Positions 47,584 through 61,128 of a stretch of DNA of 64,000 nt are shown here, one piece after another. Each line of letters begins with the position of its first letter. The stretch's first letter is position 1. A program made the position numbers and the translations under genes. This stretch comes from Helicoverpa zea. Lineage: Eukaryota; Arthropoda; Insecta; Lepidoptera; Noctuidae. Location: contig NC_061474.1 in NCBI RefSeq assembly GCF_022581195.2, forward strand, positions 9,982,001-10,046,000. The letters run 5' to 3'. The notes under the pieces were generated by a model. That model did no database searches. It was given only the letters and a program-made list of their open reading frames with translations, and was not told the origin of the DNA.

Positions 47584-50500
47584 TCAGGTGAGCACGACAG
47601 CGCGGAAGACGCAGCGGTTGCCATCCATGAGTGCGGGCCACACAAAGGACTTGATGAGGTCGGAGCGACGGTCCCGACCCTCGCGACCTTCCGGGGTGAA
47701 GCGCACGTGCTTTTCGGGGTTCATTACCACTGGAAGTAAAAGATCAGCGTTAGTGGGTGTGTTGTAATATATTTTGTAAGAAAAAACAACAAACTGTTAC
47801 ATAATAATGTGAGCACTTAAAATGTATTGTTACTTCAGGTAATGCAAATTACAATTCTGTCAACGGATAGGCAAAAAGCCGCTTCAGAACAATGCCTGAT
47901 GGCCCTATACATAACTTTAGACCAAAACCCTTGATACATATTTCAGTGTTATTGTCAAATGGCTAGCATCTACTCAGCAAAAACCCCGACACTCGTGGAA
48001 ACACTCGAGGTTTCTAGCATTATATTGTCCTTGGAATTAAATTGATCACATATGTACGGTAGGCTGCACATCAGTGGTAACTGTCATGCACCTTAACTCA
48101 ATAGTAATAAGTAAGATTTTCCTATAAAACTGTTACCACTGATCTGAAGTTGACTGTACCTGGCGTGAAGTCAGTGTCGATGCGCAGCGGCGGCGAGTGT
48201 AGGCAAAGTGGCCAGGCGGCGCGACAGGCAGCGGCCGCTAGAGCATGCAGTGCACTGCAGCTCGACAGGCATGGGTACTCGCGCAGGGTGCTCACCACCT
48301 GGAACGAAAGGAGGGTTAGAAATAGGCTGGTCATTTGTTTCCTTTAGCCTATTGTCCTACTGCAGAGCAAGGGCAAAGCTTTCCATTTTTCTCTCTGTCT
48401 GGCTGCCGGTCAGCGAGGAAAGAGTCTTAATGCTAGTCTGGTTTAGAAAGTCAGCAGTCGTAATAAGAAGAGTCTGTTAAAGTTCATTCGAAGCATTCGG
48501 AACATCGCACGAGTCGCTGAGCTGAAATTATTGAGTAGAAATGCAAAGTGTACATGGCTATATGCGCGCACTTGTACTTGGAATATAAGGCAGTGACATC
48601 AAGTTTGGCGTGTCTTTTGATCTCACCTGGTTGATAACCGTCCGCTCCGCGTCTCCGAGTGGGAAGTTATGTGCAGTAGACTGCAGGACCCTAGTGGCAG
48701 CAGCCATAAGTCGAGCCACGCTGGGGTCGCTGGAGCCAGGCTCCACACCCAGCAGCGTCTTCATCTCGCTCAGGCGCCGGTCGCGGAGGCTGATGACGGC
48801 GCGGAACGATAGCTGGGATGACAGAGCAATAAGGACTTAGTAAAAAACGTATACTTCAGACACATTTTTTATGGAAAAAATATCAAATACGTGCTGTCAT
48901 TCAATCTTGTTTGTCATTCGCTGGCCTGAATTAGTTTCCAATAATCCCCCAATTATGAAAATGATTGCTTGATTTCTAGCAGAGGGGCAGTCAGGTAGGT
49001 CGGTCTATTCCTCAGCATACATACATGGGATTATATGAAATTAGATCAGATTTCTAGAGAATATTCTACTGTTATAAATAATACTGTGACTCATATTCAA
49101 AACATACTGATAATGCCAGCTATGTAGCCTGAATCACCATTATTTACGTATTTGTTTTATCATTGAAAGTGGTAACGGCATGACAGATATCAATACTAAA
49201 CAAAATCAAATCGTGATGGCTAAGGATCTGGCACAATTTTGTCACAAAGTTTTAAGAGTTATCATTATCATAGTTTCATAACTATGTACTTATGGTGCCA
49301 ATACTGACCGAACGACTCTGTAAACAATACCAGTCAATCCAAATTCAGCTCTTTAACCCAAAAGAAACTTCACTATATAATAAAGCTTTGTTCTTCGCCA
49401 GATACCAGGCGAGCATATTTCAAAAGAGGTGAACATAGATACTCACAATGACGACAGAGAAGATGATCTTATACTTGAGGAACATAATTCCAATCAAGCA
49501 TATATTATGATATCAAAGGAATTGTACACTTCCGAATGCAGCTATATGATGTAAAATAAAGTTTTACTCACTACCAGTCAAGATCAGATACCAGGCGAGC
49601 ATATATCAAAAGAGGTGTACGCAAATACTCACAACGACGACAGAGAAGACGATCTTATACTTGAGGTGCGGCGTGTGACGCAGCTGTTCCAGCGCAGACA
49701 GGGCGGGGATGGTCTCGTCTGCTGCACGCGACCATACTGCGGCGTACTGCGATACCAGCTTACTCCTGGAAATGACAAGTTAGATTGAGGTCTTAAGCAT
49801 GTTTCGAGAGGACTGAGGCTTTGGTAGAAGGGGTACAGTTAAAACGAAGTATAAACGAAACACATCAATTCGACATGGAATAACAGACTACTCAGCATAT
49901 TTTTTTTCGTCAGAATGCCGCTACGGCTTCATTTTACTTTTCCAGATAACATCATGGCGCGATCCAAATGACTTTTGTAGCTACATATTTCGCACTGTAC
50001 CGTATCACGGGTCTTTCACTATTTCGTAAAGTTTAATGATTGTTATCGCATCGAAGTCGGTATGCCGTCGGTAGCCGTTAGAGTAATAGCCGCCAGTCCG
50101 GGGGTCTATAGAGCTCATCAACTTCAGTAGTCTAAAAAAAGCATTAGGTACCTGTCAGGATGCTGGTTGGAGTCATCGCTGTCGGAGTGGTAGCCGTCGC
50201 TGGCGGAGTCGGTGGAGCGCGGAGTGGTGGCGTCACTGCTGGCGGGCTCCTCCTCGCACATCTGGCCCAGCACGGCCGCGCAGCCGCGGGAGTACGTCAT
50301 CAGTACCCCTGCTACCGGCCTGCGAGGAAATATACATGGATGAGAAGCCTAGTCACCGTAGCGTCATGGAGAAGTTTTCAAATGCAGAATACGGTCTCTT
50401 CAAGTTAAAGATGTTCAGGATGGTTTGCCGTGAACTATACTTGAAGTGCAGTAAAAAGCATGCGTTTATGATTGATGAACACATACTTAATATTATTCTA

Positions 50501-53500
50501 ATCTGCTGAAAGTATTTGCTCGATAAATCTACCAATGAGTCTGACAAAAGTCATTTAGCAACATGCTATCTTCAATGATATCTCCAGTCTGTTCAGATAA
50601 ACCTTCAACATTGATCTGGTGAAAGCTTAACAATGGATTAACAACAGTTGGCACTTGTTTATCCACAACAAACTCGTAGGCAGTGCTACTATCTGATAGT
50701 ATAACATTAATAGGCGCCGCTAATATTCCATAACTAACTGTTATGAGAACAACCATCTCACAAGCCTTTTCACCGAAACAAGAATTCACATAACCCGAGT
50801 TAACCAGTTTAACCCTAACATTAACCGATTCCCACGGCCGCTGATCGTAAACTTCTTCTAACAATGGTTAGTTCTGAAGTAAGTAAAAACTTACACAACG
50901 GAGAAATGTATGGGAAACTATTGTTCGTTTCATAAGAGGAGAACTATTTTAATTTGATTTGGTGGTTCCGTTGCAACGGGTACTCTGGTCTATTTAGAAT
51001 TAATTGCTGGTTCATTAGATCACGGCTACCTTTATAATGGCCCACTGCGCTGATGGCGCTATAATATACTTAACACATGTCTTCCACAGTCATAATCATA
51101 ATCATCAGTTAGTGTTAAGAAAAGTTATAAGTATTCAGTATCATTTTTATTACTATCAAATATCCTCGTGATGTATGATTGTTCTCTTAAGGTATGGATA
51201 TTGACTATCCCTGGTTTTTAAGTCAAGTTTTATTCTAATTTAATTCGATCTTTTAACGGCCATGTTCAATTAAGAGATTCTTGTAAAAGAAGACTGATAG
51301 TCGAATTGAGCAAGCGTAGTGTTCAATCCTTTTTACCCAAAAGCCTACTTGCTTAACCTGCAAATTTTCTTAGTACACAAAAGCTACTTATTCAAACCCT
51401 TACGCTATATTTTACGATGTGAACAATAAAAGTTACCTAACTACAATAGTAGGTAAGTACTACTTACAGAGTAACATCTCACTAACTTACGAAACTCCAA
51501 TAACGAACAAAAGCTTTCCACATTTCAAATAAATTGACGTTCTGTGAGAATTATCTAACTCGCTATTGCTATCGGATATATTTGCCAACCAGTTTGGAAA
51601 GTGGAAACTACATATACTTTCCACCTTTCCATGTTTTTGTTCCAACAATGCATGGTGCTATAAATTCATCGTTAACTTTTCTTCATGTGAACATGTGAGC
51701 AATATTGAACTTTATTACGTTGGGTATAAGGTTTGATTTCATATGGGAGAGTTTTCTGATAGTTCGATGCTTTTTATAGTGGAAAGTTTTAAAGGCATCG
51801 ATATAGCATTTAGTGGGATTAATAAGTACCATTGCTTTTGTCATTGATACTTATGATAAATTAATAGCTAATAGTTGAAAGCATCTGCAGATGGAAAGCC
51901 TATGTAAGGAATATTTCAACAGCCATAGAGAAATTGTGAAAAGTACTAATAATATAGCATGAACATGAATACCATTGGTATTGGTGCGTAGTTGGTAGAA
52001 CTCAAAGGTTTTATATAATGTGCAAAATTATTTAACAATCCCAGAAAGTCTAATGCCCGTTTTCACCAACAATCTCTTAACGTTTCCCTAACTAAGTGTC
52101 ACATATAGTAAGGGCTCCCCCAATAATAAAGGTTATAAGGGACACTTAAAATTTGGTGAAAACGAAATTCGTGTGTGTCCCCCAAAGTGTTCCCCAAATG
52201 CTCTAAGGGGATCCCTAAATTTAGGCGTTTGTTGGTGAAAATAGGCGTAAGTGCTTATCTGTCCCTTTTTGAGGACACATTTCCCAATACAAGTGCACCG
52301 TAGTACGCTACTGGCCCCAGTCGAGGACGCCCCAAAAATTTTGATGTCCCCATTTAGGGACAGTGTCCAATAAGTTTTTGAACTCACCCCTCGTCATAGT
52401 CACAGTGTAATACGGTCATCTTTCTTCGTCTCCTCACTGCGGTTCCGCCCTTGCTGCCAGATTCCGCGGAACTGAGATAAATAATTTGAAATATACATAT
52501 ATGTATGAAGTATGTATGTGCATCTTGGTGATCCTGAAAATACCTGATAAGCTGTAGCCAAACAGCTAATTTCAGGATAGCCAAGATACGTCTTCATACT
52601 GTAAACTTCATGAATCATAATGTGCTTAGATATGTAAGTGAACCCCATTTATCGTACGATAATACGGTGTTTTGCATCTCTAGTGCGTTTCGTGAAGGAA
52701 AACTGTCTTTTGTTTTCAATAAAACGAAAGAAAAACCTGACATTGAAAATGATGTTCAATGTTTTATACACGACCCCGCTGCAGCAAGAACATGGTATTG
52801 TGTTTTAATTAAAAGAATGACAGTTTAACAACAATTTCCCATCCCATATAATATAAGTTATTATAAACATAAAACATAGCCTGAAATCGAACCAACGACC
52901 CGATAAAACCAGTGAGCCTACCGATACCTGACACCAAAATACCGATGGTAGCATCTCCATTCACAAAGTATTTTATCGCTCATAAAATATACAAAAAACC
53001 AGTTCCATGCATTGTAAACATGTGTGACTGAACACATCAATGATTAGCAGTTTTTGAGGAAATTTCACCAGACGTACAAAATAATTCTCATTAAATATTG
53101 TGATGTAATGTGTCGCACGCTTGTGGAAAGCAGCTTTCTCTCTTATGTCAGCGTTAAGCAATGATTTTAGGGTTCAGCGGATAATTAATGAATCCCTTTG
53201 AGTCGGTAATATGTGTATATGACAAATGTAAAATTACTGTAAATTTAGGAATATATTTTTTTAGGATATCCTGAAGGATTGTTGAATTGTATCATCATTA
53301 TCATCAGCCTTTTTAGTGATCTCAATGCCGTCTGGTTATATTGTCGAATTGTCTACAAATATTTGACAAGTATTGGCAAAGATCTCCTAAAACGTTAGCC
53401 TGTCATATCAGTAATTAAATAAAAATAATTATCCAATCTCGATTTATGATCCACATCTCACATGACTGTTTCAAATAAATACCTACCCTATACCATTGAA

Positions 53501-56500
53501 TTTACAGTTGATTTCCCAGTAGCAATTAGTAATGTTCAATGCTAAACGGAGCATTTAAAATAATTGCAGTAAATTGCAGTGATATGATACGATAATGAAG
53601 TAGCTCTGTGTTAATGCGAGAATAATAAATTTGAATGATGTGCTTATGTAACGCCGCCTGGGAATGCTTGTATGATAGACAATCATTGTCATGTAACGTA
53701 GCATACAATTTGCATATTAACATGTTTTGTTACTTAGTAGGTAATTGAAAAGTCACACCTGTAGTAGGTAATATAAGATCTAGGTTTAGCCACTGTTGTG
53801 TTCCTGGATTCTGGACGATATGAAGAAATATTTGTAAAAATGGTTACCTATGTATATTGAAAAAATATCTTCAGTTGATTTAGGCCAAAATATATTATCC
53901 GTGTAGAGAAAAGTAGTTTGACGGGACGTGGGTGAAACCTCGGGAAACAGTTAGTCAATCTTATTCATGTGATTTTAATTGGGGTTTCACTATTGGAGCG
54001 CCTAATCATAATACGATGCAATTTAACGCAAAAATGTCGCCTAAGTTGAAAAAATATAATTTTCAATACCTATTTCCGGGATGTTTTTGTAGTATTGCTC
54101 ATACCTGCTCCAAAAAGCTTTTTCTTCATCAACGAAATACTTATTTTAACTACAGGTTAATAAATAGTACCTAACTATGTAAGTTTTTCGTGAGTTTACT
54201 TTACCCACGGCAATTTTCCTGAAGGTTAATCTTAGGAAAATAGGCGTTCTGTTATTTCGACAGCTCAATAGGAGCAATAACCAATTCTTCGTGGTTATTA
54301 CATTGTTTCCAATCAGAATCGGGGATGTCGTTAATTATCATATTTTTTCTTAATTGAAGACTGAAACTAAAATCTGTGTTACAATAAAGATTAGTCAAAA
54401 TGCGATGTAGATGAATATTTTGTTACATACATAGTTTTAATTTTCCCCCCTTTTTTATTTTTGTTAATATGTATGTAATTTTAATTTGTAATAGGTATAG
54501 ATATGAATGTTAATATTATTGTAAAATACTAACAAATAAATTCAAAATTACTTCTATATCTCTTCTCTTAAACAGAGCTCGATTATATCCAAATTAAATT
54601 ATAGCAACTAAGCTGTAAAACGTGATACAAAAGGACTACTAATTATATAACTGTGAACAAAAACAAAAGAACAAACAATAGCACAACACGTTAATCTAGA
54701 AGAAATTATTATGAATGCGAAACTGTTTACTCACACAGCCAGTTTAACATACATGCACACGACATATTTACATAACCCTCATAATGCAAAGATAGTTTTT
54801 AACCGAAAAATATAAATCTGTCAAAAAAGATTTTGAATTTTGAGCGACAGATGTATCATGTTTTATTAAAAAATATAAAATATGAAATTACTACTCACCA
54901 CTTAGCAACCACTTATCAGATTTGAAAAATTATTTCAGTGTGAGATAGCCTATTTACCAAGGTTAATCCTATTCGAGTACGCCAAGTGTTTCCAATGGGA
55001 CGCGGGTCAAACCACTGCCGGAAACTAGTGTTATTACAGGAGTAAAAAGTTTGAGATTTAATAGGTGAATCCGACAGATATTACGCACACATAAGTACTT
55101 AGTACTTAAACACACGCTCATCTAGATTACTCACACACTCATACATAAGCGTGTATTAAGCACATAATTATGTATGATGTGTGAAGCCTTCCTTTTCCTT
55201 GATGCTATCAAACTCCACACAGTGACGTGTGTATGTATGTTAGGTAATAAAGAAATATTATTGTACTGCTGTTTCCTTATTCATGTTGCCTTTTTAGTGT
55301 CGATACAAACATATAATTAGCTAGATCAATCGCTAATTCTAGATCCGAGAAAGCTTATGGAAGTATTGTTGGTAAAGAACGAAGCAACTTTGGTAGATCC
55401 TACTTACTTAATAGCTAATTAAATGTTTTCGTAATCTATAAACATGTTCAAAACCTCATTAGAAAAAAATATCCTCACGAATTGAAAACCTCCTCCTTTT
55501 TTGAAGTCATCAAAATTGCAACATTTTATTGTAAATTACTAAAAAAGTATTTTTAGTTAAAATAAGCTTCGTCGTAATCAGTTAAATAATAACTGAGAAG
55601 TTAATTGTTATAGCACAAATAACTTTTGGTAACAAGTGGTTTTAATAATTAAACAGAGTAATTTGTTATGTTTATCTTGATTACAATCTTAAGGACGTAA
55701 TTATTATGTGATATACACGTTCAGTTAATATGTGGATAAGCAAGAATATTTATTGTTATTGAAAGTCATAAAGTTGTGCGTGTGAAGTGAAGAAGTGAAG
55801 GATATTATCAGTAAAAGGCGTGTAACGGCTAAGTAATAAAAATATGACCGGTGAGGTAGCTAATGGCCATTTACTAATAATATCTGGGCCGGTAAAATAA
55901 AAAGTATCTCTTTAGAAACAATTTTTTTTAAGAGACAGTAACCTCACAAGCTTGTTTCGGTATAACTTCTTAGGGGTCATGAGTGCAATCGGAAGTGCGG
56001 GTCTATTTTTAACAAAATAACTCGGAATACATTAATATTTTATATCAATCAAGATCCTCATTAGTAAACATCAGAAATCAATCACTAAAAACTAGTTCAT
56101 TCTCTTATTATGTCAGTAACACGTAACATCATCAGCCGATGACACAACTCGAGAGGAAACTAATCTAATTAATCGATAAATCAATCGAGTATTAATCGAA
56201 ACTTAACGCAGGTTCATTTTAAACTCGAATGATAAACGACAAGGAAAGTCGGCCGACCACTTTCTAAAATAATTACGATTTAAGATTTAAATCTACCTTT
56301 GAGACTTATTTTGGTTTATTTTTAATTTATTATAATAATAGCCTGCAGTTTATTATTAATGGCGTTCTTTTCTGAATGTTGCTTATATTAATTTATCTTA
56401 AAGATCTAAGTAAGACATTCTAAGTTTTTGCATAAGGAATTGAATATGAGGAAAATTATTTTAATACTACTAGAGGACCCCGAGATGTTGAATTAATTAA

Positions 56501-58828
56501 ATTTTGTACTAAAAAGTAAATAATCTACACAAGTTTTTTTCTGCATTTCATTTATAATACCCAGAACCACTGATTTGGTTTATTAACTGAATCAGTCAGT
56601 TCTTTTCTTAACAAAACAGTCTGAAGTTATTATTTGTATAAGAAACTGATCCTTATTCATATTGTTAAGGCGCAGGGTCCTCGACAACATAAACGTCTGT
56701 TTTTCTTAAAACAACTGTTTACTTTCAAAATTTAACGTGAAAATTCACTCCAGAAAAAATGGCAGACTCACCTCGTATCATTCAAATCCAGCGTGGGATC
56801 ACTGCGCTTAATCTGTCCGATGCAGGCGAGCACAGCCTTGTCGCTTTCGACCCTGGCGGCGAGAGCATCCACCAGGGTCGGCAGCTGCCTCAGCGCTGGC
56901 TTGTCCACTATCGTGAGGAGTGACTTGTTGTCTATCAGTCGCCTCTCCACGTCAGCGTGGGACAGTGCCAGGAGACGCTGGTGGGATGAGGCTGCAGGGT
57001 CCTGGGTTACTGTCACTGGGGACTGTGAACAAAGGGAATTAATAAAACAGCTTGTTGAAATTGTGGTAGGATTTGTTTGCTGTTACTAATATGATTTGAA
57101 GATTGTTAATACGGGATGTAATTAAAAGGAGAAATCCTCGACTTTTCAAGTGCTGGCATGAATAACCTGACGGTGCATCCTAAGTGAGCGATCTAGATGC
57201 GTACACGAAACGGTGCGAAAACAAAAAACGTCGATGTACTGTGAAGTCACCAACGCGACGTTGCGTGCTTCGGAAGAGGCACAAATTCGTGAATTTAGAA
57301 TCGCTTAACATTCGCCCACCCAAGAAGCACCTTGATTATACATATAGCATGTACATTGAGGACACAAGCTATAGAAGCCAATGACACTTGTCGTACCAGC
57401 TCCTCCAGCTTATGCAGCGCCTGCTTGTAGACATCCACGTGGCGCTGCAGCTCGTTCTTCATGGCCACATGCAGCGAGATCAGCGACCAAGCCCTACTTA
57501 TTCATAGCTACTCAATAAACTGAACCAATGACACTTGTCGTACCAGCTCCTCCAGCTTATGCAGCGCCTGCTTGTAGACATCCACGTGGCGCTGCAGCTC
57601 GTTCTTCATGGCCACGTGCAGCGAGATCAGCGAGCCCGTCGCGTCCGCTGTCAGGCCGTGTGTGCCCAACCCTGGGGGGAGGAAATCATGTTAAACCTTT
57701 TTTTGGGATGATGATGGCTCTGGTTGGTTTTGGAAATTAGTGATGTGAATGTGATTTAAAAATAAATAAGTAAGATTGAATAATATAGACAGAGATTTTG
57801 TCTGAGATTACCACGCAATCATTTTATTGACCAATAAGCCTATCACATTATGTGTGGCAAAACAAGCATTAATGCATGTTTGATTCAAGAAGCGTGAAAT
57901 CGTAAATAACTAAACAAAATAAATGTGTAAACATGTAACACAATAAGTGGAAACAAAATTATTTAAAGAAAAAATTACCCAGAACTTCACGAATCATTGC
58001 AAAAAACAAAATCAAAGTAAGAATCTAGTCATAACAATACCCAAACAACAGTACATAGTCACGCACCAAAACCCACGGACGATAACAAACCATCTAGCTG
58101 AAGTAAAGGAAACAATTGTAATTAGTGTAATATTTCCTCGTACTGCTGTGGCTTCCGCAGATGTATCCTTATCTGTCCATCTGCCTCCTGACTCATAAGC
58201 TTCGACCTTGGCTTCCCTGGCTACACATGGAAGTGCAGGCTAAATATTATGATAGCATCTTCCTCGCTTGGGTGAGTTATTTGGATAATTATATAAGGCG
58301 TTATTTGGGTTTGTGTATTGAGCAATATGAAGTAATTTTTCAAGATCTTTAATGTGGTCTCTGGGGGAAGTTCGTTTTTCATTTGTTTTTGTCCCCTCTA
58401 TTGTAGAGCTAACGAAATCCTTCAATGTTACGACAGCTGTTTATGTTATATGAAATCTTTCTTCTGCTTCTATCTCATTGCTTTGATTTGGTAACAATAC
58501 TAAAAATTAACTAATAACTAACTTTTGAAAAACTTAACTTTTAAAAATTAACTAAATTCATACATTATAATGTTAAACAATGTCCCCCTTATAAGACCAA
58601 CAGCCATCTTAAACATATTCCTTACCTTGAACAGCAGCATCTAACTGCCGTCTCCTGGCATCGATGGCATCTCTAGCATCTGGCGTGTAGTGCACCAGCG
58701 AGGATGCCAGCCGCGCAGTCCTGGCCCGCAGCCCTGAGCTCTGGTCTGCTCCCAGTAGACCCACCAGGCGCCATGCTATCGCCTCGCACTGGACATCGGG
58801 CCGAGGGTTCACCTCCAGGGAGATTAGT
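47584..58828 (-). CDS. Mitochondria-eating protein (Mieap/SPATA18)-like, 5' end not found
   Basis: Exons in gene order: 58626-58828, 57535-57671, 56772-57022, 52388-52471, 50152-50319, 49633-49765, 48627-48812, 48160-48298, 47584-47729. All phases agree, giving 481 residues to the stop. The N-terminal part is helical (PDVQCEAIAWRLVGLLG, MKNELQRHVDVYKQALHKLE), with coiled-coil-like charge. A basic RRRRK and an acidic Ser-rich linker (TDSASDGYHSDSDDSNQ) follow. The C-terminal 190 residues include RRLSEMKTLLGVEP and AWPLCLHSPPLRIDTDF, and end SFVWPALMDGNRCVFRAVVLT-like (residues spread over the last exon). That ending resembles the MIEAP C-terminal domain. Mieap is tied to mitochondrial quality control in vertebrates; use in insects is inferred. 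Upstream exons are missing. Confidence 0.72.
49400..49480 (-). repeat. Partial duplicate of exon 49633-49765 (3' end plus donor)
   Basis: 81 bases match 49586-49666 with about seven changes. The copy keeps the last part of the exon, read as LKYKIIFSVVI, its GTGAGT donor and about 45 bases of intron. It has no acceptor, so it is unlikely to be spliced in. Confidence 0.85.
52054..52247. mobile_element. MITE-like element with inverted ends
   Basis: Starts with TGCCCGTTTTCACCAACA and ends with the near inverse TGTTGGTGAAAATAGGCG. The inside has GGGGAC/GTCCCC-type short repeats. It lies in the large intron of the Mieap-like gene, about 140 bases downstream (in gene sense) of exon 52388-52471. Confidence 0.6.
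52866..52950 (-). mobile_element. tRNA-related SINE fragment
   Basis: On the minus strand it has a B-box-like GGTTCGATTTC after a tRNA-like stretch (GGTAGGCTCACTGGTTTTAT). It is short and without a clear tail. Confidence 0.4.
54900..55035 (+). mobile_element. Diverged Helitron remnant
   Basis: Matches the order of the Helitron at 31548-31726 (TTGAAAAATTATTTCAGTGT, GATAGCC, then GGGACGCGGGTCAAACCACT and AACTAGT), with many changes. 5' end lost. Confidence 0.6.
57378..57486 (-). repeat. Near-perfect partial duplicate of exon 57535-57671
   Basis: 109 bases match 57525-57633 with one change seen. The copy covers the 3' 99 or so bases of the exon (ALHKLEELVRQ end), the GTGTCATTGG donor and a few intron bases. 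It lacks the 5' part of the exon and any acceptor. Probably very recent, or an assembly artefact. Confidence 0.9.
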
Positions 58829-61068
58829 CTGTGAAGATATGTCGAGGTTAGAAAATGTCCTAGTGTGGTGTTGTTGGCTGACCTATCAAAAGACACACCT
58901 AAAGATAGATTAATAGGCTCGAAAAACTTATTCAAAGTAATGAAATGTTTTCAAGTAGGGTAATAATTTCTTCTCTCAATCTTTATAGTGTCTTATGACT
59001 TATGACTACAGCGTATTCTAAATTCTGATAGACTGTTCTATAACTTTCAATTCGTATGACCTTCACTTAAAAATCAATAATCCTTAACGAATTCTTAACC
59101 GAGAATCAATGAAATCCATCCATAAATTAATGCTTCAGGTAGCACTGTCGAAACAGTACTGAAATTATAGTTTATTTTAAAAGAAACAATATTAGTAGCC
59201 ATTGCGTCACATTTACAAATAACTCGTATTAAGGGCATCCTTTAATTAAAAGATGGCGTTTCGATATAACTTGCGAACATCGCACCGCCTTCGTTAACAT
59301 TCCTCGAAATGTAATTATTATGAGTGCTCCCATTCTTTACATCTTAATTGCTAAATACTTTGTTATTATATTGCATATTCCGTGCTGTTGCAAGGACGGA
59401 CGCGGTACTGGATATTTTGGATATTTTCTGCAAAGCTTACTCCTTAGCTAGTCTTCTAAGTAGTTTTACACATTCTCACTAACAAACTTTTGCGTTTATA
59501 ATATTAGTATAATTACTCTTCATTTCATAACGCTATTAATTTAAATTGCTTCTTTCTTCTACCTTGTTTGTGTAACCTCACTTACCTCCACCGTTACCTC
59601 CTTAACGTCAATGGTTACATGAATACCAACGTTTTCACCGTTCTATCTAAACACCGAACTACAGTTACCATTTACATGGTCACACATTACCCATAAGCTG
59701 TTCGTCGTCTGACCATCAAATGAAGCACATAACTGCTCCTAACGGTGTTTGATACAGATGCACATCATTACTCCGTTCCTATTCTCACATAATATATTCC
59801 ATGTGTTTAACAATGAGCCCTGTTATCGCGAGTTCAAGATAACCAGCGTTTAAAGTAATTCAAGCGGTTTTTGTTTATGTTTCTAAGATCGTTTGAAGTA
59901 GGAATCGTTTCTATTGTTCGTTTGTTACCGTTCTTAGTTCTTTCGTGGTGTACGGTTCGTGGAAGATGAGGTGTACTGATTGTAGATTTATGGGAATCAA
60001 CAGCTTCTGCCGGCGGTTTCCGTCGCGTCCCTTGGGAACTACAGCGCGCCCGGAAAAAAGTAGCCTTGGTTTTCTTGAGAAATCCTTTGAGCATTGAAAA
60101 AATCGTCAATTCAATTAAATAGTTCCTGAGATAAGGGAGCTCTAACGAATAACCATAAAATAAAACAAACTCATTTATTGACGTTACGTCTTATCCGATT
60201 TAGCTAAGATATGGATTTCCGAAATAGATTACTGCAACGTGAGAACGGATGTAAGATTCATAGTTTTTATCCGATATTGCCCAGCAATTTCCTCAGGATT
60301 CTAAACGTCGGAAAACAGAAGAGAAGCATTTATCGTAAACATAAATTGCATTGTATGTTATAAAAGGTTTATTTAGGCAAACATCTCTTACAATGAAATC
60401 CGTTTCATTATATAAAATTCCAGTTGTCTTCAATTTAACAGTGTAACTTCAATCATACAATTAGCAACTGCATTTTTCAGTGACGCGCATACATTAGTGA
60501 ATTCCTTTCAGTTTTCAATTGTTTTAGTGAAATTGCACACACGATCACATTCGCGTTTCATATCGCATTGTAGACATTTTCTATTTCTATTGAGTCTTCA
60601 ATCTTGATATATTTGTGTGTCTCTGTGTTTGTTTGTTTGCGTGTTTTCTCTGTCAACAGTGTTGTAAGCTTTTCTTTGTTGAATGTTGTAAGAAGCAAGC
60701 TTATTGATTGCCTAGCAGAAGTTTATGTTTACGTGTGTGTCTGTTACCTGTTCAGAAGTAAATGGCTGAATGGCTCTTTATCTGGCTGTGGGAAGTAGTT
60801 CCTTCAAGAAGTGGGTGCAAGCACTTGCAGAATTTAGTAGTACATATTTTTTCAGATTAGGTATTTCATAAATCCTCCGATCTAGTTTCTTTTTCAATTA
60901 AGTGATTACAGAAATTTATTTCTAAAACACAGTCATTAAACTGATTTTAGCTCCAGTCTGCATGATTGACATGACAACTACAACTCTATATTTATAAACA
61001 AAAATTGTCGTAACCATGGTAACCACAAATGAACGCCGACAGTCAAATCTCATAAGTATGATTACAAA
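58829..61068. other. No gene recognised; upstream of the last Mieap-like exon found
   Basis: The missing 5' exons of the Mieap-like gene should lie here or beyond. I could not identify them. A diverged Helitron tail lies near 60000-60140 (AGCTTCTGCCGGCGGTTTCC, inverse orientation). The rest is AT-rich. Confidence 0.5.
60000..60140 (-). mobile_element. Helitron remnant
   Basis: Inverse of the same 3' end as 40366-40560 (CAGCTTCTGCCGGCGGTTTC, then GTCCCTTGGGAACTAC), followed by a changed inner part and TAGTTCCTGAGATAAGGG. Truncated and diverged. Confidence 0.55.
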
Positions 61069-61128
61069 ATGGCGGATAATCTCGTTCACGCTTCAGATAA
61101 CAACAAATTCACGAGACGTTGCGTGCAA
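61069..61128 (+). CDS. Candidate first coding exon of an unknown plus-strand gene
   Basis: ATG in a good context (ACAAAATGG) opens exactly 20 codons: MADNLVHASDNN then KFTRRCVQ. They run without a stop into a strong donor (CAA|GTAAGT) in phase 0. The stretch is richer in GC than its surroundings. No second exon is seen before 64000, so the gene would continue outside. An alternative reading is a YY1/Pho-type AAAATGGCGG promoter site, which also marks transcription starts. No family can be named. Confidence 0.35.

Noticed and set aside
59573..59640. Possible minus-strand exon ending in a GTAAGT donor upstream of the Mieap-like exons
   Set aside because: The only open frame ends in the wrong phase for exon 58626-58828, and the sequence is a local GGTAAC-type simple repeat.
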